Of a stretch of 6,292 nucleotides of DNA, positions 1-6,002 are shown piece after piece. Both the position numbers and the translations under genes were made by a program. Location of the stretch: NCBI GenBank assembly GCA_029261615.1, contig JAJDAX010000081.1, positions 1-6,292 on the forward strand, read 5' to 3'. Source of the DNA: Nitrospinaceae bacterium (GTDB taxonomy: Bacteria; Nitrospinota; Nitrospinia; Nitrospinales; Nitrospinaceae). The notes below the pieces were generated by a model. It worked only from the letters and a program-made list of their open reading frames with translations. It had not been told where the DNA came from and ran no database searches. Every line of letters starts with the position of its first letter. Position 1 is the first letter of the stretch.

Positions 1-332
1 TCAAGGTATTCCTGTTCGACATTGGTCTTTCCACCCAGAGCACCGCTCATGCTGTCAAATTCGAGGAAGGTCTTTTTCTTGTTTTTTTCTATCTCCTTTA
101 AGAAAAGATTCCTCAGGATGGAAAAAAGCCAGCTTTTGGCCTTGGCCTGGTCCTTAAGTTGCTCAAAATTTTTGAACGCATAGTAATAGGTTTCCTGGGA
201 GAGGTCTTCGGCGTCCTGCCGCCTTCCAGTCATCCTGTAGGCGCACCGAAAAATCAAATCGAGGTGTGGAAGCAGATGCTCGCGTGCTTCTCTAGTACAT
301 CCCTCACCAATATGCGAAGTAAATTTATTCAA
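1..332 (-). CDS. ECF-family RNA polymerase sigma factor, N-terminal part (cut by window edge)
   Basis: The minus-strand frame is open from base 362 to the window edge and reads as sigma-70 region 2 of an extracytoplasmic-function sigma factor, which directs core RNA polymerase to a stress- or signal-specific promoter set. From the TTG used here, the region 2.2 signature DAEDLSQET lies at residues 40-48, followed by YYYAFKNF and then WLFSILRN at 68-75, the usual end of region 2. A lysine-rich linker follows (KEIEKNKKK). Region 4, which reads the -35 box, lies outside the window. No ATG exists in frame upstream of region 2. TTG at 332-330 is the best start, with only a weak ribosome site; ATT at 359 is an alternative. 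No anti-sigma gene is visible. The gene is divergent from the ferritin-like gene. The family call is firm; the start is not. Confidence 0.85.
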   Translation of the reverse strand, partial: MNKFTSHIGEGCTREAREHLLPHLDLIFRCAYRMTGRRQDAEDLSQETYYYAFKNFEQLKDQAKAKSWLFSILRNLFLKEIEKNKKKTFLEFDSMSGALGGKTNVEQEYL

Positions 333-429
333 AAGGTTCCAGAGTGAAGTCGGGTAAATTATTCAAGGACATTACAAATCCCGAAATAGCCCAAATTAAA
401 AGCTTTAGATGTAACACTAATACTGAAAA

Positions 430-456
430 ATTATAGGATACACGCCCGAAAATCAA
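430..456 (-). promoter_or_regulatory. Candidate promoter of the sigma factor gene
   Basis: On the minus strand a perfect TATAAT hexamer lies at 435-430, with TTGATT at 456-451 as a possible -35. The spacer is 15 bases, shorter than the usual 16-18, so the -35 is doubtful. A start of transcription near 423 would give a leader of about 90 bases to the TTG codon. Confidence 0.4.
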
Positions 457-491
457 CGGTTAAATTTATGTTTCCCATGGGGTTCATTTGG

Positions 492-520
492 GTTTCATTC
501 TGACTCCAAATAAGTATAAT
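492..520 (+). promoter_or_regulatory. Candidate promoter of the ferritin-like gene
   Basis: A perfect TATAAT hexamer lies at 515-520. The -35 region is poor (GTTTCA at 492-497 with a 17-base spacer), which fits a promoter needing an activator or another sigma factor. Transcription from about 527 would leave a leader of about 20 bases before ATG 548. Because this -10 box lies downstream of TTG 488, it argues against translation starting at 488. Confidence 0.5.
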
Positions 521-547
521 ACTGAGTTTTTATCTTGTAGGGTTTCC

Positions 548-1048
548 ATGGACAATCAAGCGCAAGACCTGATCACCGATTCAGACATCCTCAATATCGC
601 CCTGAAAATTGAGCGGGAAGGGCATAATTTTTATCAAAAGTTGTCTGGAAGGATCCCAATCCCTGAAATCAAGGATTTTTTGACCCAAATGGCCGCTGAG
701 GAAACCCGGCACGAGCGCCAATTCAAAAAATTGATTGATGATAAAGCTGGTAAAAACTACGGCTGGGAAGATAAGGCGGATTTACGTGAAACCATGGAAA
801 ATCTGTTTCAGACCGATATATTCCCAATTATCGATGAACTTGAGAAATCTGAAAACCAATTCCCCACTGTCGAGGAAGCAATCGATTTTGCTATTGAAGC
901 GGAAATGATTTCGATGGAATTTTATAAGCTCTTAGGTGAATACTGCGAAAACCTGGAAGCGCAGACCGTTCTTGTTATGCTGGAAAAAGCCGAGATGGAG
1001 CACCTGCATTATATGAAAACCTTGAAAGCCAAGTACTCCCAAACCTGA
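548..1048 (+). CDS. Ferritin-like (rubrerythrin-type) diiron protein
   Basis: Protein of 166 residues, soluble and helical, with the duplicated half-site pattern of the rubrerythrin/ferritin-like superfamily. Half one is E22-x6-Y29 with E52-x2-H55; half two is E119-x6-Y126 with E149-x2-H152. Together these give six candidate ligands for a diiron centre, expected to reduce hydrogen peroxide or handle iron and oxygen in the cytoplasm. There is no C-terminal rubredoxin domain (no CxxC pairs; the only cysteine is C133), so electrons would have to come from a separate donor and classical rubrerythrin peroxidase function is not assured. ATG 548 is preferred over the in-frame TTG 488: AGGG at 539-542 is 5 bases upstream, and a TATAAT box lies between the two candidates. 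The gene appears monocistronic and is divergent from the sigma factor, which might or might not control it. Confidence 0.88.
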   Translation: MDNQAQDLITDSDILNIALKIEREGHNFYQKLSGRIPIPEIKDFLTQMAAEETRHERQFKKLIDDKAGKNYGWEDKADLRETMENLFQTDIFPIIDELEKSENQFPTVEEAIDFAIEAEMISMEFYKLLGEYCENLEAQTVLVMLEKAEMEHLHYMKTLKAKYSQT

Positions 1049-1474
1049 TTCTGCCCCCCCGATTACCTTTTTAAAAAAACCTCCTTCAATACATAACAAT
1101 CGCCTGCTTCCGATTTCCAGCGCGCCCTTCCAGTATTTATCCAATCTCCCGTTATAGCGACCACGCTCTATTAACATCCCCTAATCCTACCCACAAACAC
1201 AACCTAAATCCGAACAAGGATTTTCTTGCCTCATACCCGATTTTCAATTCTATATCGCTTATTTTCTTCCTGGATAACCCAGTTAAAAAAAAATAAAAAA
1301 ACTTTTTTTATATCTATCTTTTGTGATTGCTCGGCCTTAGTCTTAAAAAAAAGGGACGGTGTTTGGAACTATATTTAATAAGTCCAAATGGGCAATTCTT
1401 GATTATTTCAAACAACCCGGAATTCCCTCAAAAAAAAAACACCGACCTCTTTTACTTTTTCCGCTTCGGCAAAA

Positions 1475-1518
1475 CCCTGCCCACAATACGGCACCAGCTA
1501 TGGGCCGTTTGGGCAGGG
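1475..1518 (+). other. Strong GC-rich hairpin upstream of the chemoreceptor gene
   Basis: The outer arms CCCTGCCC (1475-1482) and GGGCAGGG (1511-1518) are perfectly complementary. Inside them ACGGC (1488-1492) pairs with GCCGT (1504-1508), and CCA (1494-1496) with TGG (1501-1503), closing a GCTA loop with one bulged A at 1493. This makes 16 base pairs in three stacked helices with a small asymmetric internal loop. No T-run follows on the plus strand, so it is not a plus-strand terminator. On the minus strand TTTTGCC follows, but no minus-strand gene ends nearby. It may be a structured 5' leader element; I could not match it to a known riboswitch. Confidence 0.6.
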
Positions 1519-1613
1519 AGCAACCATAATAGCTTTGCAAAAGAAAAGGCATTTTCCCTCTTAACAATCACACGTTATTCCTGGGAAAGTGCAACAAACG
1601 ACATTAACTGCAG

Positions 1614-1619
1614 AAGGGA
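1614..1619 (+). promoter_or_regulatory. Ribosome binding site of the chemoreceptor
   Basis: AAGGGA ends 9 bases before ATG 1629. It supports this start codon, and it lies inside the competing 1327-1725 frame, which argues against that frame being the gene. Confidence 0.6.
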
Positions 1620-1628
1620 ATTTAAGCC

Positions 1629-3506
1629 ATGCAAACCACATTGGAACCGAACGGAATTAATGCATCGAAAACAAGTTCAAGCTGGACCAGTCGAATATTT
1701 GGCAACGGCCAGGGGAATTTCCTGAGTTCTCTTTCAGGGATCAAAGCCTGCATGGATAACCTGGACACCAATGTTTTTGTCGCAGATAAAAACTTGACCC
1801 TGATTTATATGAATACCAAGGCAGCGAAAACCTGCCGAATTGTGGAAAAAGATATCTATGACAACTTCAGGGTTAACGTTGACGATCTGCTGGGAGGTTC
1901 CATTCATCGTTTTCACAAGGATCCCAAAAGGGTCGAAGCGATACTAAAGAACCCGGCAAACCTGCCACATGAAGCCACTTTTTCATTTGGAAATGTCTCG
2001 TTGAAGACACAGATCAATGCTGTGACTGACTCGGGTGGCACTATTCTAGGATACATCGTCAATTGGGAAGAAGTTTCCAAACAACTGGCAATCGAAAAAG
2101 AAGCGGAGGAATTGCGAGCGAACGAAAAACAAAGAACCGAAGAACTCCAGATCAAAGTTGATCAAATTCTTGAGATCCTCAATGCCGCAGCGAATGGAGA
2201 CCTGACGAAACAGTGTAACGTGGTTGGTAAAGATGCGGCCGGCCAGATGGGGGAAACACTATCCAAATTCCTGATAGACCTGCGGACGAATATTTCCGCA
2301 ATTGGCTCTAATTCAGAAAGTATTTCAACAGCGGGAGGCCTGTTAAAAGGAATCAGTATGCAACTGACAGCGAGCGCCGAAGAAACCTCTGCTCAGGTGG
2401 ATGTTGTTTCCAGAGCAACTGAGGAGGTCAATCAGAGTGTCACCAGTGTGGCGGCCGGCGCTGAAGAAATGGCTGTCAGCATTAAAGAAATTGCGGTCAA
2501 CTCCTCCCAGGCAGCGCAAGTAACTCTGGAGGCTGTAACTAAAGCGGAGGAAACGAATAAAAAGGTTTCACGACTGGAGGCCAGCAGTGAAAAAATTGGA
2601 CAAGTCATTAAGGTGATCAATTCTATTGCCGAGCAAACCAACCTGTTAGCCTTGAACGCAACTATCGAAGCGGCTCGTGCCGGTGAATCCGGCAAAGGCT
2701 TTGCTGTGGTGGCTAACGAAGTAAAAGAACTGGCAAACCAGACTTCTCAGGCAACAGGTGACATTGGCGGGACTATCGAGGAAATTCAGTCCAATACAAG
2801 AGAAGCCACTGCCGCCATCCAGGAAATCAGCGATGTCATTGGGAATATTAACGATATCTCTTCCACAATTGCCAGCGCCGTTGAAGAACAAACTGCTACA
2901 ACAAATGAAATGTCCAGAACCCTCTCCGAAGCTGCCCGTTCCTCAGCGGAAATTTCAGACAACATCAAGGGCGTTTCCCAGGCAGCGCAGGAAACCTCGG
3001 AAGGATCCATCAGCATACATAAAGCCGCGGAAGATTTATCAAGAGTCTCTGGAATTCTCGAACAGGTTGTTGGTAAGTTCACCTATAAAAGCGAGTCCAT
3101 GACTTTAATGGATTGGAACGATGCCTTGAGCGTCAACATTGCGGAAATTGACAATCACCACAAAAGGCTGATCAACCTGATCAATGATGTATACCGGGGA
3201 ATTATGCTGGAAAAACCAGAAGATTCCATCCACCGCACACTTGATGAACTGGTCAGTTTCACCCAAACTCATTTCGCCTATGAAGAGAGACTGTTTGGAG
3301 ACCATGGTTATCCAGACCGGAATGCCCATATGGCAAAACACAAGGAACTTCTGAATCAGGTAGGAGACTTGGTGGGCCGTTACAAATCAGGTGAAGCCGG
3401 GGCGGGAACTGAAATGATGAACTTCTTAAAGGATTGGTTGGTCAAACACATCATGGGAACGGACCAGCAATACACAAGCTTCTTAAACAGTAAGGGAGTT
3501 GTGTGA
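1629..3506 (+). CDS. Cytoplasmic PAS-MCP chemoreceptor with C-terminal bacteriohemerythrin domain
   Basis: Protein of 625 residues with no membrane segment, so it should act as a soluble chemoreceptor feeding CheA/CheW. Residues about 38-150 form a PAS-like domain of the kind common in cytoplasmic chemoreceptors (HRFHKDP at 93-99, [10 protein letters not shown] at 141-150). A charged coiled coil (150-175) and a HAMP-like unit ([13 protein letters not shown] at 190-202) follow. The MCP signalling domain covers about 225-490, with the conserved CheA/CheW-binding tip [18 protein letters not shown] at 335-352. Residues about 492-620 are a hemerythrin domain with all seven diiron ligands: H511, H548, E552, H567, H571, H607 and D612. 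By analogy with DcrH, this domain should bind oxygen reversibly and make the protein an oxygen or redox sensor. No C-terminal CheR-docking pentapeptide is present. No other chemotaxis gene is in the window, so it is probably an orphan receptor. Confidence 0.95.
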   Translation: MQTTLEPNGINASKTSSSWTSRIFGNGQGNFLSSLSGIKACMDNLDTNVFVADKNLTLIYMNTKAAKTCRIVEKDIYDNFRVNVDDLLGGSIHRFHKDPKRVEAILKNPANLPHEATFSFGNVSLKTQINAVTDSGGTILGYIVNWEEVSKQLAIEKEAEELRANEKQRTEELQIKVDQILEILNAAANGDLTKQCNVVGKDAAGQMGETLSKFLIDLRTNISAIGSNSESISTAGGLLKGISMQLTASAEETSAQVDVVSRATEEVNQSVTSVAAGAEEMAVSIKEIAVNSSQAAQVTLEAVTKAEETNKKVSRLEASSEKIGQVIKVINSIAEQTNLLALNATIEAARAGESGKGFAVVANEVKELANQTSQATGDIGGTIEEIQSNTREATAAIQEISDVIGNINDISSTIASAVEEQTATTNEMSRTLSEAARSSAEISDNIKGVSQAAQETSEGSISIHKAAEDLSRVSGILEQVVGKFTYKSESMTLMDWNDALSVNIAEIDNHHKRLINLINDVYRGIMLEKPEDSIHRTLDELVSFTQTHFAYEERLFGDHGYPDRNAHMAKHKELLNQVGDLVGRYKSGEAGAGTEMMNFLKDWLVKHIMGTDQQYTSFLNSKGVV

Positions 3507-3537
3507 GGATTTCTCCATCAATCGATTGGCTTCGAGC

Positions 3538-3556
3538 CGCCCTTGCAATAAGGGCG
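3538..3556. repeat. Perfect 7-bp hairpin in the convergent gap
   Basis: CGCCCTT (3538-3544) and AAGGGCG (3550-3556) form a 7-bp stem with a GCAAT loop, 32 bases after the chemoreceptor stop. No T-run follows in either direction, so it is not a canonical intrinsic terminator. It may still protect the 3' end of the message or contribute to termination. Confidence 0.4.
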
Positions 3557-3645
3557 TGCGCGTTGCCTGTCGACGGAGACCATAATCTTTCTAGAGTTTA
3601 GCCCACTAAATTATCAATGCTTCTTGCATCACAAAACCATTCAAC

Positions 3646-3660
3646 CTACGCCTCGCGTAG
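3646..3660 (-). repeat. Small hairpin over the stop codon of the oxidase gene
   Basis: CTACGC (3646-3651) and GCGTAG (3655-3660) pair around a 3-base loop. The stem includes the last codons and the TAG stop of the oxidase gene. No T-run follows on the minus strand, so a terminator role is uncertain. Confidence 0.3.
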
Positions 3661-4755
3661 AGACCGGACAATGGCCTTTCCAATACGATTACTGAAAAAT
3701 CGTTGCTGATCGTAACCCCAAAGGATTTCCCAGCAATCCTCCTTGTATAGATCAGCCAGTGGCAACGCAACATCTTCAAGCATCCATTGACCATGTCGTT
3801 GATCTTCCTTGATATGCAACTCCCAATAACCGGTCGCCTGATCGCTAAGCCCTAAACGTTTCCCCGCATACATGTAGCTTTCAAAGGCCGAAGGAACCGA
3901 CACCTCGGTATAAAGCAAGGCTCCAACGTAACGTAAAAAATTCCGCTTCTTTTCACTTAGAAAAAAACTATGATTTATGTTGGCAATCACTTCCCAGGGA
4001 GCAAGGTCTTTATAAGCTTCAGGTTCAGGGTTCATCCCCAGCTCAATCAGCATGGCGGAAAAAAAAGAAGAATGTTTTTTAGCCAATCGCCCACCACCAT
4101 ATTCCTCCAGCAGAATCCGGGTCAACATGGATTGGATTTTATTCCCAACACCACCCAAAACTCGCGAAAGTTGGCTGGCTTCCACAAGACCATCCAGCGA
4201 AGCAATACCTAACAGTTGGCGATACCCTTCTTTTGTCATCTCATTCCTGAAATATTTGCACGTCCCATTGGGCTCCGGGTCAAGATCTTCAGAAACCCGC
4301 TCACGAATTGTGGTGTGAAATGACATCCCTTTAATAGATTCAAAGTCTACGTTCTTTAACTCGTAATCCTGCCATTTTGATTCTATCTTCTCACGAACCG
4401 AAGCAATATAAACCGAGGCTTCATTTACATATTCATCCAGATCGTCATACCAGAAAAGTTTGAGCCGGTTGATTCGATACAATACTCTTTGAAGAAAAAG
4501 ATTCGGCTCCCTTAAATCTCCCTCATCACAAAACGCTTCAACAAGGGCGGTTTCCAGTGCTTCTTCAAAAGGCTCCCGAACAGAGCGGACTTCTTCAATC
4601 CGGCCATCCAGGTTTTCGAAATGAAGCAAAGTGTCGAAATGTTCTTCTGCTTCCTGAAAATCAATCGTATCAGTCGAATCACTTGTACTGGTCTGATGAG
4701 CCATAGCAGGTTTTTTCCGGTGAAGTTTCCCCAAGGACCGGCATTTTGAAGCCAT
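3646..4755 (-). CDS. Haem-oxygenase-like diiron oxidase (HDO superfamily), substrate unknown
   Basis: Protein of 369 residues. The ligand pattern matches the haem-oxygenase-like diiron oxidase/oxygenase fold (iron-containing redox enzyme family; relatives include CADD, BesC, UndA and SznF). E218-x9-H228 lies in EEYGGGRLAKKH, E284 in YTEVSVP, and H314-x3-D318-x2-H321 in HIKEDQRH. These six residues are the expected set for two irons, and the HxxxDxxH order resembles CADD. Known members use oxygen to cleave or oxidise amino-acid or fatty-acid substrates; the reaction here cannot be read from sequence. The first 100 or so residues, including a Ser/Thr-rich stretch near 20-30, lie outside the core domain. 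ATG 4755 has no ribosome site; M18 (ATG 4704, GGA 11 bases upstream) is a realistic alternative start. No signal peptide or membrane helix is visible, so it should be cytoplasmic. It is divergent from the EgtD-like gene. Confidence 0.82.
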   Translation of the reverse strand: MASKCRSLGKLHRKKPAMAHQTSTSDSTDTIDFQEAEEHFDTLLHFENLDGRIEEVRSVREPFEEALETALVEAFCDEGDLREPNLFLQRVLYRINRLKLFWYDDLDEYVNEASVYIASVREKIESKWQDYELKNVDFESIKGMSFHTTIRERVSEDLDPEPNGTCKYFRNEMTKEGYRQLLGIASLDGLVEASQLSRVLGGVGNKIQSMLTRILLEEYGGGRLAKKHSSFFSAMLIELGMNPEPEAYKDLAPWEVIANINHSFFLSEKKRNFLRYVGALLYTEVSVPSAFESYMYAGKRLGLSDQATGYWELHIKEDQRHGQWMLEDVALPLADLYKEDCWEILWGYDQQRFFSNRIGKAIVRSLREA

Positions 4756-4806
4756 TTTAAAAGGGGGAATAGGGTATGAAGTTTTTTATTTTAATTTATT
4801 AACTAA

Positions 4807-4824
4807 CAGTTACTATAACAACTG
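4807..4824. promoter_or_regulatory. Inverted repeat over the oxidase -10 box, possible operator
   Basis: CAGTT (4807-4811) and AACTG (4820-4824) are perfect inverted arms around 8 bases; GTTA/TAAC forms a second nested inverted pair. The site covers the whole -10 box of the oxidase promoter and a possible plus-strand -10 (TATAAC, 4814-4819) for the EgtD-like gene, so a bound protein could control both directions. The regulator is unknown. Confidence 0.35.
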
Positions 4825-4840
4825 CTCAAGATCAGGTCAA
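4812..4840 (-). promoter_or_regulatory. Promoter of the diiron oxidase gene
   Basis: On the minus strand TTGACC (4840-4835) and TATAGT (4817-4812) are separated by exactly 17 bases, and TG at 4820-4819 gives an extended -10. Each hexamer differs from consensus at one base. Transcription should begin near 4805, about 50 bases upstream of ATG 4755. It is the best promoter in the window. Confidence 0.7.
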
Positions 4841-4876
4841 TTCGAGTCAAGGTAAATCCTAACGATAAAGAGAAAT

Positions 4877-5875
4877 ATGTCTTTTGAATTAATCGATTTA
4901 AGTGCAAATAAAAATCCTTCATCCAGCGAAAATTCTTTTGCTGACACCGTCCTTAAGGGATTATCCAAAAAAGAGAAGCAATTGCCGTCGTGGCTTATCT
5001 TTGACGATCAGGGTAGTGAAATTTTTTCAGAAATCGTAAAACTTGAAAATTACCACCCTGCCGTTTGCGAAAAAAACATTATCCACACCAACCGGGACAC
5101 CATAGCTAATATAGTTTCGTCCACTTCCCTCAATATGATCGAACTGGGAGCGGGGGACGGCACCAAAACGATGTCATTAATTGAACCTTTTATAAAATTC
5201 GAGCGTCCACTCCATTACATTCCTGTCGATATTTCTCCGGGCGTAATAAAAAACCTGGTTTCCAAATTGAAATCGGATTTTCACGATTCTTCCCTTTCCG
5301 TCACCGGAGTTGTTGGGGATTATTTTGATGGCCTGGGAAAATTCACCCACGATAAACAAAAAACCAATTTTGTTCTTTATCTGGGGTTGACCCTGGGCAA
5401 TCAGAAACTGTCAGAAGCCAGTTTATTTCTACAAAAGGTCTCAAGCACCCTCAATGAAGGCGACTTCATGATGACCGGCTTTGACCTGTTCACCAACCCC
5501 AAGGCGCATTATCAAGCCTACAATGATCCTCAGGGTCTATTTGAAAAATTCAACCTGTATTTGCTTGAAAGAATCAATCGGGAACTGGGGGCCAATTTTA
5601 TATTGGAAAACTTCATGCAGGAGGGACACTACAATTGGCGCACCCGTTCTGTGGAAAGTTATGTTTACAGCATGAAGGATCAAGCCGTCTGGATCGACGC
5701 TCTAAACAAGGAATTTTTCTTTAAACAGGGAGAAGGGTTGCAGACAGAAAAGTCCTATAAATTCACCCTTAATGAAATAGAAAAGCTGGCTGAAGACAAT
5801 GGTTTCGAAATCTTAAAAAACATGTTTGATGAAAAAAAATTCTTCGTCGACTCATTATGGAAAGTAAGAAAATAA
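4877..5875 (+). CDS. egtD: L-histidine N-alpha-methyltransferase (EgtD family)
   Basis: Protein of 332 residues, close to the usual EgtD length. It should use three S-adenosylmethionine to turn L-histidine into hercynine, the first step of ergothioneine synthesis. Family landmarks are FDDQGSEIF (42-50), the SAM-binding loop ELGAGDGTKT (89-98), VDIS (117-120), VGDYF (146-150), GLTLGN (170-175), AYNDPQG (214-220) and TEKSYKF (290-296). Aligned by eye to Mycobacterium smegmatis EgtD, the substrate residues Y56, N166, Y206, E282 and S284 correspond to Y59, N175, Y215, E291 and S293, so histidine remains the likely substrate. Two pocket positions differ: Y39 appears as F42, and M252 as S261. AAAGAG before ATG 4877 is a weak ribosome site with short spacing. 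No egtB, egtC or eanB partner is in the window. EgtD-like enzymes acting on other amino acids exist, so the substrate is inferred. Confidence 0.85.
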   Translation: MSFELIDLSANKNPSSSENSFADTVLKGLSKKEKQLPSWLIFDDQGSEIFSEIVKLENYHPAVCEKNIIHTNRDTIANIVSSTSLNMIELGAGDGTKTMSLIEPFIKFERPLHYIPVDISPGVIKNLVSKLKSDFHDSSLSVTGVVGDYFDGLGKFTHDKQKTNFVLYLGLTLGNQKLSEASLFLQKVSSTLNEGDFMMTGFDLFTNPKAHYQAYNDPQGLFEKFNLYLLERINRELGANFILENFMQEGHYNWRTRSVESYVYSMKDQAVWIDALNKEFFFKQGEGLQTEKSYKFTLNEIEKLAEDNGFEILKNMFDEKKFFVDSLWKVRK

Positions 5876-5893
5876 ACAATCCTCCGCTTTCCC

Positions 5894-5924
5894 TTGAAAA
5901 TATTTTCATTATTCACGGTATACT
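5894..5924 (+). promoter_or_regulatory. Possible promoter of the exported-protein gene
   Basis: TTGAAA (5894-5899) and TATACT (5919-5924) are each one base from consensus or close to it, but the spacer is 19 bases, longer than ideal. Transcription from about 5931 would give a leader of about 70 bases before ATG 6003. Confidence 0.3.
5895..5908. repeat. Perfect 14-base palindrome downstream of egtD
   Basis: TGAAAATATTTTCA is perfectly self-complementary. It overlaps the possible -35 box (TTGAAA, 5894-5899) of the downstream gene, which suits a dimeric repressor site. It has no T-run of terminator type, and AT-rich palindromes also arise by chance. Confidence 0.35.
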
Positions 5925-5961
5925 ACCTTCTAATTCAATCTGTTTTATTAACTTGGTAGTA
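5917..5961. repeat. Overlapping inverted repeats built on GGTA/TACC
   Basis: GGTA (5917-5920) pairs with TACC (5924-5927) across 3 bases. The same right arm, as TACTACC (5921-5927), also pairs with GGTAGTA (5955-5961) across 27 bases. The two foldings exclude each other. No T-run follows the second arm, so neither is a clear terminator for egtD. Confidence 0.3.
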
Positions 5962-6002
5962 GTTGCCAATAAATCCATCTGTTATTAAGAAATGTCGGTG
6001 CC

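Larger units (their letters stand above)
1049..1628. other. Gene-free stretch of 580 bases with A-tracts
   Basis: I find no convincing gene here. The only long plus-strand frame (1327-1725) begins with TTG, lacks a ribosome site, has no recognisable family and overlaps the chemoreceptor start. Visible structure is a run of seven C at 1054-1060, A-tracts at 1285-1293, 1295-1301, 1345-1352 and 1430-1439, an A7-C-T7 near-palindrome at 1295-1309, and a strong hairpin at 1475-1518 listed separately. I see no clear sigma-70, sigma-54 or sigma-28 promoter for the chemoreceptor, and no canonical hairpin plus T-run terminator for the ferritin-like gene. Confidence 0.6.

Noticed and set aside
159..347. 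Plus-strand open frame opposite the sigma factor
   Set aside because: It lies antisense to clear sigma region 2 homology and has no family resemblance.
421..520. Fur or PerR box upstream of the ferritin-like gene
   Set aside because: No stretch approaches the GATAATGATTATCATT-type or PerR-type inverted repeat.
488..547. TTG 488 start that would extend the ferritin-like protein by 20 residues
   Set aside because: A TATAAT box lies inside the extension, ATG 548 has AGGG 5 bases upstream, and the extra residues match nothing in the family.
1040..1065. Sigma-28 flagellar-type promoter (CAAA ... CCCGATTA)
   Set aside because: The spacer is 14 bases, both boxes deviate from consensus, and it is over 550 bases from the chemoreceptor start.
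1066..1082. C2T5 A7C2 tract after the ferritin-like gene as an intrinsic terminator
   Set aside because: The arms are not inverted complements in the needed sense (no GG to pair with CC), and no GC-rich stem precedes the T-run.
1475..1530. Known riboswitch in front of the chemoreceptor
   Set aside because: The GGGCAGGGAGCAACC segment loosely recalls parts of c-di-GMP-I and ZTP motifs, but the other conserved segments are missing.
1327..1725. Plus-strand open frame of 132 codons before the chemoreceptor
   Set aside because: It starts with TTG without a ribosome site, has no recognisable domain, contains the GC-rich hairpin and overlaps the well-supported chemoreceptor start.
3507..3645. Integron-type recombination site or insertion remnant in the convergent gap
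   Set aside because: The small hairpins lack the paired core sites of an attC, there are no terminal repeats or target duplications, and no transposase or integrase fragment is present.
3970..4318. Plus-strand open frames inside the oxidase gene
   Set aside because: Both are antisense shadows of the diiron ligand region and show no protein features of their own.
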